Positions 26,107-34,480 of a stretch of 64,000 nt of DNA are shown in pieces; the first letter of the stretch is position 1, and each line of letters starts with the position of its first letter. A program made the translations under genes and the position numbers. The notes under the pieces are model-generated. The model was not told where the DNA came from. It worked only from the letters and a program-made list of their open reading frames with translations, and ran no database searches. Origin of the DNA: JAPPOI01 sp028818055 (GTDB lineage Bacteria; Pseudomonadota; Alphaproteobacteria; Rhodobacterales; Rhodobacteraceae); the NCBI GenBank assembly GCA_965267405.1, contig OZ253954.1:2418001-2482000 (forward strand), given 5' to 3'.

Positions 26107-26505
26107 ATGCCAGAGGTCGAAATCTCAATTGGCGGACGGCCGTTTACCGTTGCTTGCCAAGAAGGCGAAGAGCATTTCCTCAAATCTGCTGCGCAATTGC
26201 TGGACGTCGAAGCCTCGGCCCTGATGGACCAGATTGGACGGCTACCAGAGTCGCGCATGCTTTTGATGGCGGGACTAATGCTGGCCGACAAAACAGCTGG
26301 GAATGACGATCAGGTGAAAGAACTGGAAGACAAGCTCGCAAAGCAAGCGGCGTGGATCGAAGAACTTCAGGCTCGCCCGGCTCCAGAGCCACAGCAAATC
26401 GAAGTTGCCGTGATTCCCGACGAAGTCAAACAAACCATGGCTGAACTCGCTGCAAGGGCAGAGGCTCTGGCGGATGCTGCAGAAGAGAAGTCTTCAGCGG
26501 GCTAA
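26107..26505 (+). CDS. zapA: Cell division protein ZapA
   Basis: The 132-residue protein starts with the ZapA N-terminal domain (VEISIGGRPFTVACQEGEE, LLDVEASAL, MLLMAGLMLADK) and continues into a coiled coil. ZapA bundles FtsZ filaments at midcell. AAGGAGG overlaps the end of the upstream gene and serves as its ribosome site. The downstream terminator separates it from the convergent BI-1 gene. Confidence 0.92.
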   Translation: MPEVEISIGGRPFTVACQEGEEHFLKSAAQLLDVEASALMDQIGRLPESRMLLMAGLMLADKTAGNDDQVKELEDKLAKQAAWIEELQARPAPEPQQIEVAVIPDEVKQTMAELAARAEALADAAEEKSSAG

Positions 26506-26522
26506 TTCGCCCCAACGTGAAT

Positions 26523-26560
26523 AAAAAAGGGCTGGTCAAATTGACCAGCCCTTTCTGTTT
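26523..26560. terminator. Bidirectional terminator between zapA and BI-1 gene
   Basis: AAAGGGCTGGTCAA at 26526-26539 pairs perfectly with TTGACCAGCCCTTT at 26541-26554 across a one-base centre. A-rich sequence lies on its left and T-rich sequence on its right. The hairpin works for both convergent genes. Confidence 0.9.
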
Positions 26561-26575
26561 GTTGGTTTGATCCGC

Positions 26576-27355
26576 CTATTCGCGATTGCCCAAGAACTGA
26601 AGCAGGAACATGAACAAGTTGATGAAGTCGAGGTACAGGTTCAAAGCACCTGCATAGGCCGACTTGTCCAGCCACTCCTGATCGCCAGCATGCGCATGCG
26701 AAATGTACGTCGTCTTGATGTTCTGCGTGTCATAAGCGGTAAGGCCCGCGAAGATAAGAACACCAATGATCGAGATCGCGAATTCCATCGCAGGTGAGCC
26801 GAGGAAGAGGTTCACGATCATCGCTACGATCAAGCCAATCAGGCCCATGATCAAAAACGAACCCCATCCTGAGATGTCACGCTTAGTGGTGTAGCCCCAA
26901 AGGCTAAGACCACCGAAAGCGATTGCTGTGATCAGGAAGGTGTTAACGATTGAAAACCCGGTGAACACCAGGAAGATCGAGCTGATCGAGATACCCATCA
27001 ACAGCGCAAAGACGAAGAAGCCCAGCTGAACTGCAGCGGCGCTCGCGCGATTGAGTAGTGCACCGAAGCCAAAGAAGACAAAGGCCAATGGTGCAAACAT
27101 TACAACCCAGCGCAGTGGAGACGTATAAAGCGCGGCTCCAAGCCCGCTAAGAAACTCGCCGTCACGGATCATGATACCGGTCACAGATGGATCGGATGTG
27201 ACAGACAAGCCGGCGATAGCCCATGCGGCGAATGCTGTAATCAGCATGCCGACGGACATCGTGCCGTAAACTTTGTTCATATGGGCACGAAGGCCCGCAT
27301 CAATCTCGGCCGTGCGGACACCAGTGCTAGTGCGAACGGTCTGATATTCTGCCAT
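26576..27355 (-). CDS. Bax inhibitor-1/YccA family membrane protein
   Basis: The 259-residue protein has about seven membrane helices and the BI-1 pattern (a YGTMSVGMLITAFAAW start helix and a C-terminal LTAYDTQNIK motif containing the pH-sensing Asp region). YccA-type proteins modulate FtsH and membrane quality control, and related BI-1 proteins leak calcium. I use the ATG at 27355 with AGGAGAGC upstream rather than a longer in-frame start at 27418. Confidence 0.92.
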   Translation of the reverse strand: MAEYQTVRTSTGVRTAEIDAGLRAHMNKVYGTMSVGMLITAFAAWAIAGLSVTSDPSVTGIMIRDGEFLSGLGAALYTSPLRWVVMFAPLAFVFFGFGALLNRASAAAVQLGFFVFALLMGISISSIFLVFTGFSIVNTFLITAIAFGGLSLWGYTTKRDISGWGSFLIMGLIGLIVAMIVNLFLGSPAMEFAISIIGVLIFAGLTAYDTQNIKTTYISHAHAGDQEWLDKSAYAGALNLYLDFINLFMFLLQFLGNRE

Positions 27356-27490
27356 GAGAGGTGCTCTCCTCAGAAAATTGAAATCTAACAGCCGGACGCT
27401 ACCGGCCATTCCTGTCAAAATATTGGCAAGAATGACCGGATTTTCAAGTTTTTCAGAGCCGAATTTGTAAGCAAATCGCGTGAATCTCGC

Positions 27491-27706
27491 CTATTTCATC
27501 CAGTGATGGGGTACATTCCAGACTGGTTGTGTCGACTCTTGTTTCGCGGCTTCCATTGAGACGCCGATATCTTCCAGCAGATGAGCGTCCAATTTTGCAA
27601 GATCGCGCCTGCTTTTGCGCGCAAGAACCGCTCCGACCAACCAGCGGAGTGGGTGGACGCGATTGGATGCTACCATCGGGCTACGAAGGGCTTCCTGAAC
27701 AAACAT
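27491..27706 (-). CDS. DUF1127 small protein
   Basis: The 71-residue protein has an Arg/Lys-rich DUF1127 (YjiS-like) core, ARKSRRDLAKLDAHLLEDIG, at about residues 29-48, and ends …VWNVPHHWMK. Members are small basic alphaproteobacterial proteins, some linked to RNA metabolism and phosphate or stress physiology. GGAGATCG precedes the start. It is divergent from the LysR gene. Confidence 0.85.
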   Translation of the reverse strand: MFVQEALRSPMVASNRVHPLRWLVGAVLARKSRRDLAKLDAHLLEDIGVSMEAAKQESTQPVWNVPHHWMK

Positions 27707-27829
27707 ATCGATCTCCTTTCTGATTCGTGATCATTTGCGGTGCTTTCATCACCGTTGTTGATTTAAATGTCATATCTTGATAGATTACGGAAACGAATGT
27801 TTTTGATGCTTTGTATCACGAGGTGTGAT

Positions 27830-28702
27830 GTGCCGAGAAATCTTGATGTGACAGCGCTAAGGTCCTTTGTCGCGGTTGCCGACATGGAAGGGGTAACGAA
27901 AGCCGCTTCGATGCTGAATTTGACCCAGTCCGCTGTATCGATGCAGCTCAAGCGACTTGAAGAGTCGTTGGATGCTCAGCTGTTTGATCGTTCCGGTCGA
28001 ACCATTTCGCTGACGTCGGTCGGAGAACGACTTCTTAGCAACGCGCGACGCATGATTGCTTTGAACGACGAGATCTTCAGTCAAATGACCGACAAGAGTT
28101 ACGAAGGCTCGATTGTTCTGGGTGTGCCGCACGACATTGTCTATCCGGCAATCCCTCGCGTTCTTCAGCTGTTCAATGCCGAGTTCCCTCGCATGAAGAT
28201 CCAGCTTTTGTCATCTTGGACATTGCGGCTGAAAGAGCTCTTCGCCGAGGGCAAGTGCGACATAATTTTGACGACTGAAGATCACTTGGATGCAGGCGGC
28301 GAGACGCTCATCAAGAAACCTATGATCTGGTACGGAGCACCGGGCGGAACCGCTTGGCAAAGACGTCCATTGCCAATTGCCTCGGAACCCCAATGTCAAT
28401 TTAGGAGGAATTTGCAGCGGTCTTTGGACGGCGCCGGTATTCCTTGGTCGATGGTTGTCGACTCTGAATCCACGCGCACTGTGGAGGCGACGGTGTCGGC
28501 GGATCTTGCTGTGTTCGCTCAGATCGCCGGCACAGCTGCACCTCAACTAGAGGAAATCTCTCACGGGGGTGCTTTGCCGTCGCTCGGAACCAAGTTGATT
28601 AATATGTACGTTTCTGACGTATCAAGCGATACCATCAAGGATCATTTGATCGACCTTTTGCGCCGCAGCTATGACACGCCGAAGCTAGCTCTTACGGGGT
28701 AA
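27830..28702 (+). CDS. LysR-family transcriptional regulator
   Basis: The 290-residue regulator has a helix-turn-helix at about residues 5-65 (TALRSFVAVADMEGVTKAAS, TQSAVSMQLKRLEESL) and a LysR substrate-binding domain. I chose the GTG at 27830 because ACGAGGTG stands six bases upstream and VPRNLDVTALRSF is where homologues begin. An ATG at 27767 lacks a ribosome site and adds an odd Cys/Met-rich extension. Its target is unknown; the convergent quinone reductase overlaps it by 11 bp and is not obviously its target. Confidence 0.87.
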   Translation: MPRNLDVTALRSFVAVADMEGVTKAASMLNLTQSAVSMQLKRLEESLDAQLFDRSGRTISLTSVGERLLSNARRMIALNDEIFSQMTDKSYEGSIVLGVPHDIVYPAIPRVLQLFNAEFPRMKIQLLSSWTLRLKELFAEGKCDIILTTEDHLDAGGETLIKKPMIWYGAPGGTAWQRRPLPIASEPQCQFRRNLQRSLDGAGIPWSMVVDSESTRTVEATVSADLAVFAQIAGTAAPQLEEISHGGALPSLGTKLINMYVSDVSSDTIKDHLIDLLRRSYDTPKLALTG

Positions 28703-29663
28703 CCACGATTTTGCCCGTCACCTTGCGATCTCGCAATGCGTGGAGGGCGTCGACGGCTTCGTCCAAAGAGTATCTCGCGCCGATATGGGGAAAGATCTGA
28801 TTTTTCAGCCACATATCGATTGAGCGCGATACGCTGTTTCGTGCGATATCCGGGCGGTGCGAGACATAGGCGCTCCAGTTCACTCCGATCACGTCCAAAT
28901 TCTTCACCAGCAAATGATTCGGTTTGAGTTCAGGCAGATCGCCGCTGGCGAAACCAATCAAGAGATGGCGACCCTCGATCTGCAATGTTCGTTGCGCTGC
29001 CAAGCCAACCTCGCCACCGACAGGGTCATAGACCACATCCGATCTTCCAAACTCCAAAAGCGTTGACCGCAGATCGGCCACCTCACTCAAGTCTACAACG
29101 TGGTGAGCACCAGCTTTGCGGGCGGCTTCGGTCTTTTTCGTGCCCGTCGCCACAGCAATAACGGTCGCGCCAATTGCGGCGCCGATTTCGATTGCGGCAA
29201 GCCCAACACCGCCCCCCGCGCCGAGCACGACCAGCCTTTCACCGGGCTGTAGTCTCGCGCGGCCAACCAAGGCCAAATGAGAAGTGCCATAGACTACCTG
29301 CAATGCAGCGCCGATTTCGGCGGGCATTTCACTGGGCAAAGGCACGGCGCGGCCTGCATCACAAACCACAAACTCCGCCAATCCGCCGTGACCGACCTGA
29401 GCAATTACATGATCTCCAATTCGGGCTTGATCCACGTCTGCCCCAACGGCCGTAATCGTCCCGGCAACTTCAATTCCCGGCGTCAGTGGAAAGGAAGGGG
29501 TGTCTTGATACTTACCCTTCATGATCAATAGGTCCGCGAAATTCAGAGCGCAGGCGTCAATCGAAATTTGAATTTCAGATGGTTCAGGCGTGGGAATCGG
29601 CGCAGTTGTAAGTTGTGGCTCGGCACTCGGAGACGTCACAACAAGCGATTTCATCTGGGGCAT
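28692..29663 (-). CDS. NAD(P)H:quinone oxidoreductase / zinc-free MDR
   Basis: The 323-residue medium-chain reductase lacks zinc-binding cysteines. It shows the quinone-reductase pattern: LNFADLLIMKGKYQ near residue 40, GIEVAGTITAVG near residue 64, and the nucleotide loop VLGAGGGVGLAAIEIG near residue 145. The enzyme likely reduces a quinone or an enoyl thioester using NADPH. Start choice between the ATG at 29663 and the one at 29654 is open. Confidence 0.85.
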   Translation of the reverse strand: MPQMKSLVVTSPSAEPQLTTAPIPTPEPSEIQISIDACALNFADLLIMKGKYQDTPSFPLTPGIEVAGTITAVGADVDQARIGDHVIAQVGHGGLAEFVVCDAGRAVPLPSEMPAEIGAALQVVYGTSHLALVGRARLQPGERLVVLGAGGGVGLAAIEIGAAIGATVIAVATGTKKTEAARKAGAHHVVDLSEVADLRSTLLEFGRSDVVYDPVGGEVGLAAQRTLQIEGRHLLIGFASGDLPELKPNHLLVKNLDVIGVNWSAYVSHRPDIARNSVSRSIDMWLKNQIFPHIGARYSLDEAVDALHALRDRKVTGKIVVTP

Positions 29664-29935
29664 CGTTCAAACTTTTCGCAATTTCTGGTTGCAATATCTC
29701 AGAATCTCGGCTGAATTTCGCCGAAATATAGGAGGCACACTTTTAGCGAGAGATTGGAAACGCCTTTTCGCCCAGTGTGCAGCCATGCTGAGATAGTTAC
29801 CTTGGATGAGTTTCCGACCTTCGCGGTCCATACTCATTGGGACGACGGGGATCAATGGACCTGACCAAAAAGACATCTATCTTAGTTGTATGAGTTTGGC
29901 GCATGTAGTGCTATGGTTGCAAAACGGAGCTTAAG

Positions 29936-30307
29936 ATGAAGCACCCCGTAGACGTTCACGTGGGAAAGCGCATCCGCCATCGTAGATGGATGGTTGGAAT
30001 GACGCAGCAGCAACTCGCAGAAAGTGTGGGTATCAAGTTTCAACAAATCCAGAAGTACGAAACGGGCGCAAATCGCGTTTCGGCATCGCGACTTTGGGAC
30101 ATCGCAGAGACGCTGGCGGCGCCAGTGAGTTTTTTCTTCGAAGGATTGGCGGAACCGACCAACACCAGTCCGGAACTTGATAGTGTCCCGGGCGATATTC
30201 TGGCGGATAAAGAGGCTTTAGAACTCGTCCGTTCTTATTACTCGATACCCGAAACTCAACGTCGCCGACTATTTGAATTGGCGCGTGTACTAAGCGATGT
30301 TGCTTAG
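29936..30307 (+). CDS. XRE-family transcriptional regulator
   Basis: The 123-residue protein has a HTH_3 domain at about residues 8-66 (RIRHRRWMVGMTQQQLAE, GIKFQQIQKYETG) and a short C-terminal helical region. This class is common in Rhodobacterales and includes phasin/PHB-type and stress regulators. ACGGAGC precedes the ATG. It is separated from hisN by 72 bp and its regulon is not evident. Confidence 0.9.
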   Translation: MKHPVDVHVGKRIRHRRWMVGMTQQQLAESVGIKFQQIQKYETGANRVSASRLWDIAETLAAPVSFFFEGLAEPTNTSPELDSVPGDILADKEALELVRSYYSIPETQRRRLFELARVLSDVA

Positions 30308-30379
30308 CCCGTAAGGGTTGACCGACCCAGTTCGGCTGATTAGGCCAGTTTCCATGCGCGACCTGGCGGATGGGGACTG

Positions 30380-31180
30380 GTGCTTTTGAACCGCGAAAAT
30401 ATTGATCTGCCATCACTGTGGCAAACTGTCGATGCGCTTGCTGATGCAGCGAGGCAGGAGACGCTTCGCCATTTTCGGCATGTCAATTTGACGGCCGAGA
30501 GTAAAAAGGCGGATTTCGATCCAGTAACTGTCGCTGATCGAGCAGCGGAGCGCGCCATGCGCGATGTGCTTGAGGAACTACGCCCGCAAGATTCCATTTT
30601 GGGAGAGGAAGAAGAACCTAAGATCGGCACATCCGGTCTAACCTGGGTTCTCGACCCAATCGACGGCACCCGGGGCTACATTTCGGGTACTCCCACTTGG
30701 GGGGTATTGATTGCACTTTCAGATGCGAACGGGCCGATCCTTGGCGCCGTAGACCAACCTTACATCGGAGAGCGATTTTATGGTGGTCCAGACCGCGCCG
30801 TCGTAGTTGGGCCGCAAGGTGAAGCGCCCTTAAAAGCACGCGAAACACGACTTCTTTCGGACGCAACGATCTTCACCACCTTCCCTGAAGTAGGAACAGA
30901 AGCTGACGGTTTGGCATTTGCGCGCGTCGCAGAGAGAACCAAGCTTACACGCTATGGTTGTGATTGTTATGCTTACGCACTACTTGCAGCCGGGCAAATT
31001 GATCTCGTAATAGAAGCAGGTCTGCAGCCATATGATATCCAGGCTCCAATTGCCGTGGTTGAAGCCGCCGGCGGCATCGTGACCGATTGGCAGGGCGCAC
31101 CGGCACATAATGGTGGGCGAGCGGTTGCGGCGGCGACGCCAGAGTTACACGCAGCGGCGTTAGAACTCTTGAACTTATGA
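30380..31180 (+). CDS. hisN: Histidinol-phosphatase, IMPase family (HisN)
   Basis: The 266-residue inositol-monophosphatase-fold protein has metal motifs EEEEPK near residue 76, DPIDGTRGYISG near residue 92, and the late AGLQPYDIQAP motif. These match alphaproteobacterial HisN, which dephosphorylates histidinol phosphate. The start is a GTG at 30380 preceded by GGATGGGGA; no suitable ATG is near. The stop overlaps the next start by 4 bp. A nonspecific inositol phosphatase is the alternative. Confidence 0.85.
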   Translation: MLLNRENIDLPSLWQTVDALADAARQETLRHFRHVNLTAESKKADFDPVTVADRAAERAMRDVLEELRPQDSILGEEEEPKIGTSGLTWVLDPIDGTRGYISGTPTWGVLIALSDANGPILGAVDQPYIGERFYGGPDRAVVVGPQGEAPLKARETRLLSDATIFTTFPEVGTEADGLAFARVAERTKLTRYGCDCYAYALLAAGQIDLVIEAGLQPYDIQAPIAVVEAAGGIVTDWQGAPAHNGGRAVAAATPELHAAALELLNL

Positions 31181-32508
31181 GTTCTGTCCTTCTCAAGAAT
31201 GCTCAAGTTGTCGTCACGATGGATGGCGATGACTGGGTCGAAGCTGACATCCTGATCGAAGATGGTGCTATATCCAATGTCGGTGTCGGTTTAACCCACA
31301 GCGATGTCGAAAGAGTGGATGTTACCGGGTGCATCGTCACGCCGGGGCTGATCAATACTCATCACCATCTTTACCAAACGCTGACGCGCGCCGTGCCTGC
31401 CGCGCAAAATGCGTTGTTATTTGGATGGCTTCAGACGCTTTATCCAATCTGGTCGCGGTTCACGCCGGATGACATCCGTTTATCAGCGCAGATCGGCCTT
31501 TCCGAACTGGCACTATCGGGATGCACCACGTCTTCGGATCACCTGTATCTCTTCCCCAATGGGTCGAGACTGGATGACACCATCGAAGCTGCCGCCTTGG
31601 TTGGGCTTCGATTTCATCCAACGCGTGGCGCCATGTCCATCGGCGAAAGCGACGGTGGACTGCCGCCCGATGGCTTGGTCGAAAATGAAGAGGATATCCT
31701 CAACGATACCATTCGTTTGATCGATACATTTCATGATGGCAGTGACGGCGCCATGGTTCGCGTCGGGGTAGCACCGTGCTCGCCGTTCTCGGTAAGTCGA
31801 GAGTTGATGCGCGATGCTGCAATACTCGCACGCGATAAGTCCGTTCGTCTACACACACATTTGGCCGAGAACGACGAAGATGTTCGGTACTCTTTGGAAA
31901 CGTTTGGATGTCGGCCCGGTCAATATGCCGAGGACCTCGGTTGGGTCGGAGACGACGTGTGGCATGCGCACTGCGTTAAGCTCGACACACAAGAGATTGA
32001 CCTCTTTTCAAAAAGTGGCACGTCCGTCGCGCATTGCCCTTGTTCGAATTGCCGGCTGGGTTCAGGAATCGCGCCCGTCAGAGGCATGAAAGATGCCGGT
32101 GTTAATGTAAGCTTGGGCGTCGATGGTTCTGCGTCGAATGATCAAGCGAGCGTGGTAAGTGAAGCGCGTCAAGCCATGCTTTTGCAGCGCGTATCCAAAG
32201 GAGCCGACGCCATGTCAGCCCGTGAAGCGCTCGAACTGGCTACTGTCGGTGGAGCGCGTTCTCTCGGTCGTACTGACATCGGACGGATTGCGCCGGGCAT
32301 GCGTGCCGACTTGGCGATCTGGGATGCATCTGGTCTAGACTCGGCGGGAAGCTGGGATCCCGCTGCGTTGGTCCTCGCCGGGCCATCTAAGGTCAAACAC
32401 CTATTTGTCGAGGGACGCCAAGTCGTCACCGACGGACGCATCACTTCATTTGATTTAGGTGCAGCGCTTCGCGCGGTCCCGGATGCCGTGGCGCGTCTGG
32501 CGGGTTAA
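31177..32508 (+). CDS. 8-oxoguanine deaminase (amidohydrolase)
   Basis: The 443-residue amidohydrolase-fold deaminase has metal ligands in NTHHHLYQTLTR (residue ~61), HTHLAENDED, HAHCV and DGSASND, with ATVGGARSLGR further on. That pattern is typical of the 8-oxoguanine deaminase/hydroxyatrazine hydrolase (TrzN/AtzB) subgroup. 8-Oxoguanine to urate is the likely reaction; isocytosine or cytosine-like substrates are alternatives. It overlaps hisN by 4 bp and convergently overlaps lysE by 4 bp. Confidence 0.83.
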   Translation: MSSVLLKNAQVVVTMDGDDWVEADILIEDGAISNVGVGLTHSDVERVDVTGCIVTPGLINTHHHLYQTLTRAVPAAQNALLFGWLQTLYPIWSRFTPDDIRLSAQIGLSELALSGCTTSSDHLYLFPNGSRLDDTIEAAALVGLRFHPTRGAMSIGESDGGLPPDGLVENEEDILNDTIRLIDTFHDGSDGAMVRVGVAPCSPFSVSRELMRDAAILARDKSVRLHTHLAENDEDVRYSLETFGCRPGQYAEDLGWVGDDVWHAHCVKLDTQEIDLFSKSGTSVAHCPCSNCRLGSGIAPVRGMKDAGVNVSLGVDGSASNDQASVVSEARQAMLLQRVSKGADAMSAREALELATVGGARSLGRTDIGRIAPGMRADLAIWDASGLDSAGSWDPAALVLAGPSKVKHLFVEGRQVVTDGRITSFDLGAALRAVPDAVARLAG

Positions 32509-33095
32509 CGCGGGGCGAAGGCTGCCAAGGCCACGACCATTAGCATCGATGCAGCCATCGCGAAGTTGATCTTCCGTTGTGTATTTTCGGGAAGCTCGAG
32601 TCGTTTGATTGTTATGCCGGCCCAAAGCCACAGGAAGTGAATTGCGATCCAGATGGCATTCAGGATGATAAGCTTCAGAGCGATTTCGACTGCCGGCGCA
32701 TTTGGCAGAAATGCAAACCCCGAAAATAGTGCCGTGTTCACTGCGTAGGCCTTGGGATTCACCGCTTGAAGCAAAATCCCTCCTTTGATCCCCGGCGGTG
32801 ATGCCCGCTCGATGAAGGCAATTTTTGAGCCCGCGAAAGCAATGCGAAAAGCAAGGTAGGCGAGGTAAGCAATTGAAATTGAATAAAAGACGACCCGAAC
32901 ACCAGGAACGGCGAGCATGGCGGCGGCTAAACCGCTGATAACGCCAAGGCACACGATATTCGTGCCAATGAACAGGCCAAGAAGGTATCGTCCACCATTC
33001 TGGAACCCAAAGGCCGCTCCAACCCCAGCCAAAGACAAAACGCCTGGACCCGGAGTGATAATCAGGAAGAACACTGCAAGGGCGAACGTAATCAT
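32505..33095 (-). CDS. LysE-family amino-acid/metabolite exporter
   Basis: The 196-residue membrane protein has five to six hydrophobic helices and the LysE/RhtB signature TPGPGVLSLAGVGAAFG near residue 14. This family exports amino acids and related compounds. It starts 3 bp after the guanine deaminase stop and probably shares its transcript. The substrate is unknown; an export role tied to purine metabolism is only inferred from position. Confidence 0.88.
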   Translation of the reverse strand: MITFALAVFFLIITPGPGVLSLAGVGAAFGFQNGGRYLLGLFIGTNIVCLGVISGLAAAMLAVPGVRVVFYSISIAYLAYLAFRIAFAGSKIAFIERASPPGIKGGILLQAVNPKAYAVNTALFSGFAFLPNAPAVEIALKLIILNAIWIAIHFLWLWAGITIKRLELPENTQRKINFAMAASMLMVVALAAFAPR

Positions 33096-33098
33096 GAC

Positions 33099-34388
33099 CT
33101 AATACCGCTTGGTACCTGCAACGAATACGCAGTGGATCGCACGATCGTCGCCCATCATGATCGTTGGGAAGATACTGCTCCAGAAGTCATCTGCAATTGC
33201 AACGCGTTGTTGGATTGCGGGCGTGGACTCCAAATCCAAGATTGCAAGATCAGCGTGAGCACCACGACCAAGATGGCCAATCTGACCGCTCATGTGCAAT
33301 GCCTGCGCCGAACCTTCGGTGGCCAGCCAAATCAGCTGCGCTGGATGGAGCGATGTGCCGCGAAGCTGGCCGATCTCATAGGCCGCTGCCATCGTGCGCA
33401 ACATGGAAAAAGACGACCCACCGCCGGTATCGGTCGCCAAAGCAACCTTGACGCCCGACGACATCAATCCGGACGCATCAAAAAGGCCCGAACCTATGAA
33501 CGTGTTTGACGTCGGGCAGTGAACCGTTGCGGCGCCGACCTCGGCCAGTCTTGCACGCTCTCGATCCGTCAAGTGGATGGCGTGGCCGTAGAGGCCGCCA
33601 CTTCCAAGCAACCCAGCGGCCTCATAGGTGTCCAGGTAATCGCGCGCTTCCGGGAATAAATCACACACCCAGTCGATTTCGTCGGTTTGTTCGGAAAGAT
33701 GGGTTTGCATCAGGCACTCTGGATGTTCCTTCCAAAGGGAACCAAGGGCTTCAAGCTGTTCTCGTGTCGAGGTTGGGGAAAATCTGGGCGTGATGGCGTA
33801 AGACAAGCGATCAAGTCCGTGCCAGCGTTCAAGCAAAAGCTTGCTGTCGTCGTAGGCGGATTTTGCCGTATCGGTGAGACCGTCTGGCGCATTCCTGTCC
33901 ATGCATGTCTTGCCAGCGACGACCGCCATCTGGCGACTCATCGCGGCATGGAAGAACGCATCGACACTTTCAGGATGGATTGTGCAGTAACTTGCCACCG
34001 TAGTCGTGCCATTTGACAGGACGAGATCAAGATACCGTTCTGCGATTTCTGAGGCGTACGCGGCGTCGATGAATTTCATCTCTTCCGGGAATGTGTACGT
34101 GTTCAGCCAATCTATTAGCCGTTTGCCCCAGCTCGCGATGATCGCGGTTTGCGGATAGTGCGCGTGCGCATCGACAAACCCTGGCACGATTAACTTCGAC
34201 CCAAAGTCCTCGACCACCGCGTCTGGGTGGTTTTTTCGAAGTATGTCGCGCTCACCAACTTCAGCAATTTTCCCGGATTCGATCAGCACTCCACCGAAAG
34301 TTTCGTGGTGCACGACGTTCAGTCCTTCCAGAAACGGATTTCCGGAAAACCTGAGTGTTTGTCCCAGAAGCAGTTTTTTCTCGTCCAT
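33099..34388 (-). CDS. guaD: Guanine deaminase
   Basis: The 429-residue GuaD converts guanine to xanthine and ammonia. It has PGFVDAHAHYPQT (first metal site, residue ~70), QTHLSEQTDEI, YGHAIHL and ATDTGGGSSFSML, all classic for bacterial guanine deaminase. The gene lies downstream of nothing co-directional and is divergent from mgtE. A second amidohydrolase for oxidised guanine lies only ~0.6 kb away on the other strand. Confidence 0.93.
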   Translation of the reverse strand: MDEKKLLLGQTLRFSGNPFLEGLNVVHHETFGGVLIESGKIAEVGERDILRKNHPDAVVEDFGSKLIVPGFVDAHAHYPQTAIIASWGKRLIDWLNTYTFPEEMKFIDAAYASEIAERYLDLVLSNGTTTVASYCTIHPESVDAFFHAAMSRQMAVVAGKTCMDRNAPDGLTDTAKSAYDDSKLLLERWHGLDRLSYAITPRFSPTSTREQLEALGSLWKEHPECLMQTHLSEQTDEIDWVCDLFPEARDYLDTYEAAGLLGSGGLYGHAIHLTDRERARLAEVGAATVHCPTSNTFIGSGLFDASGLMSSGVKVALATDTGGGSSFSMLRTMAAAYEIGQLRGTSLHPAQLIWLATEGSAQALHMSGQIGHLGRGAHADLAILDLESTPAIQQRVAIADDFWSSIFPTIMMGDDRAIHCVFVAGTKRY

Positions 34389-34421
34389 ATCGTTTGCCTT
34401 TCAGACGCTACCTCCTCTAAA

Positions 34422-34480
34422 CGCGGTCATAGACGACTTGTCTACTGGCGAACGTTCTCGGAAGCACAGGGAAGACCGCG
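34422..34480 (+). promoter_or_regulatory. Structured leader in front of mgtE
   Basis: CGCGGTC at 34422-34428 is complementary to GACCGCG at 34474-34480, which abuts the mgtE start codon. Inside is a perfect hairpin TAGAC-GACTT-GTCTA (34430-34444). The closing helix would partly cover the initiation region and lies next to AGGGAAG (34468-34474). It does not resemble the known Mg2+ M-box. The element is seen by eye and not folded computationally. Confidence 0.35.

Noticed and set aside
29664..29935. Small frames in the 272-bp gap before the XRE gene
   Set aside because: None has a ribosome site or a protein-like composition; the region more likely holds two promoters.
34389..34480. Mg2+ M-box riboswitch before mgtE
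   Set aside because: The leader is only about 90 nt and lacks the M-box core; only an unclassified helix was reported.
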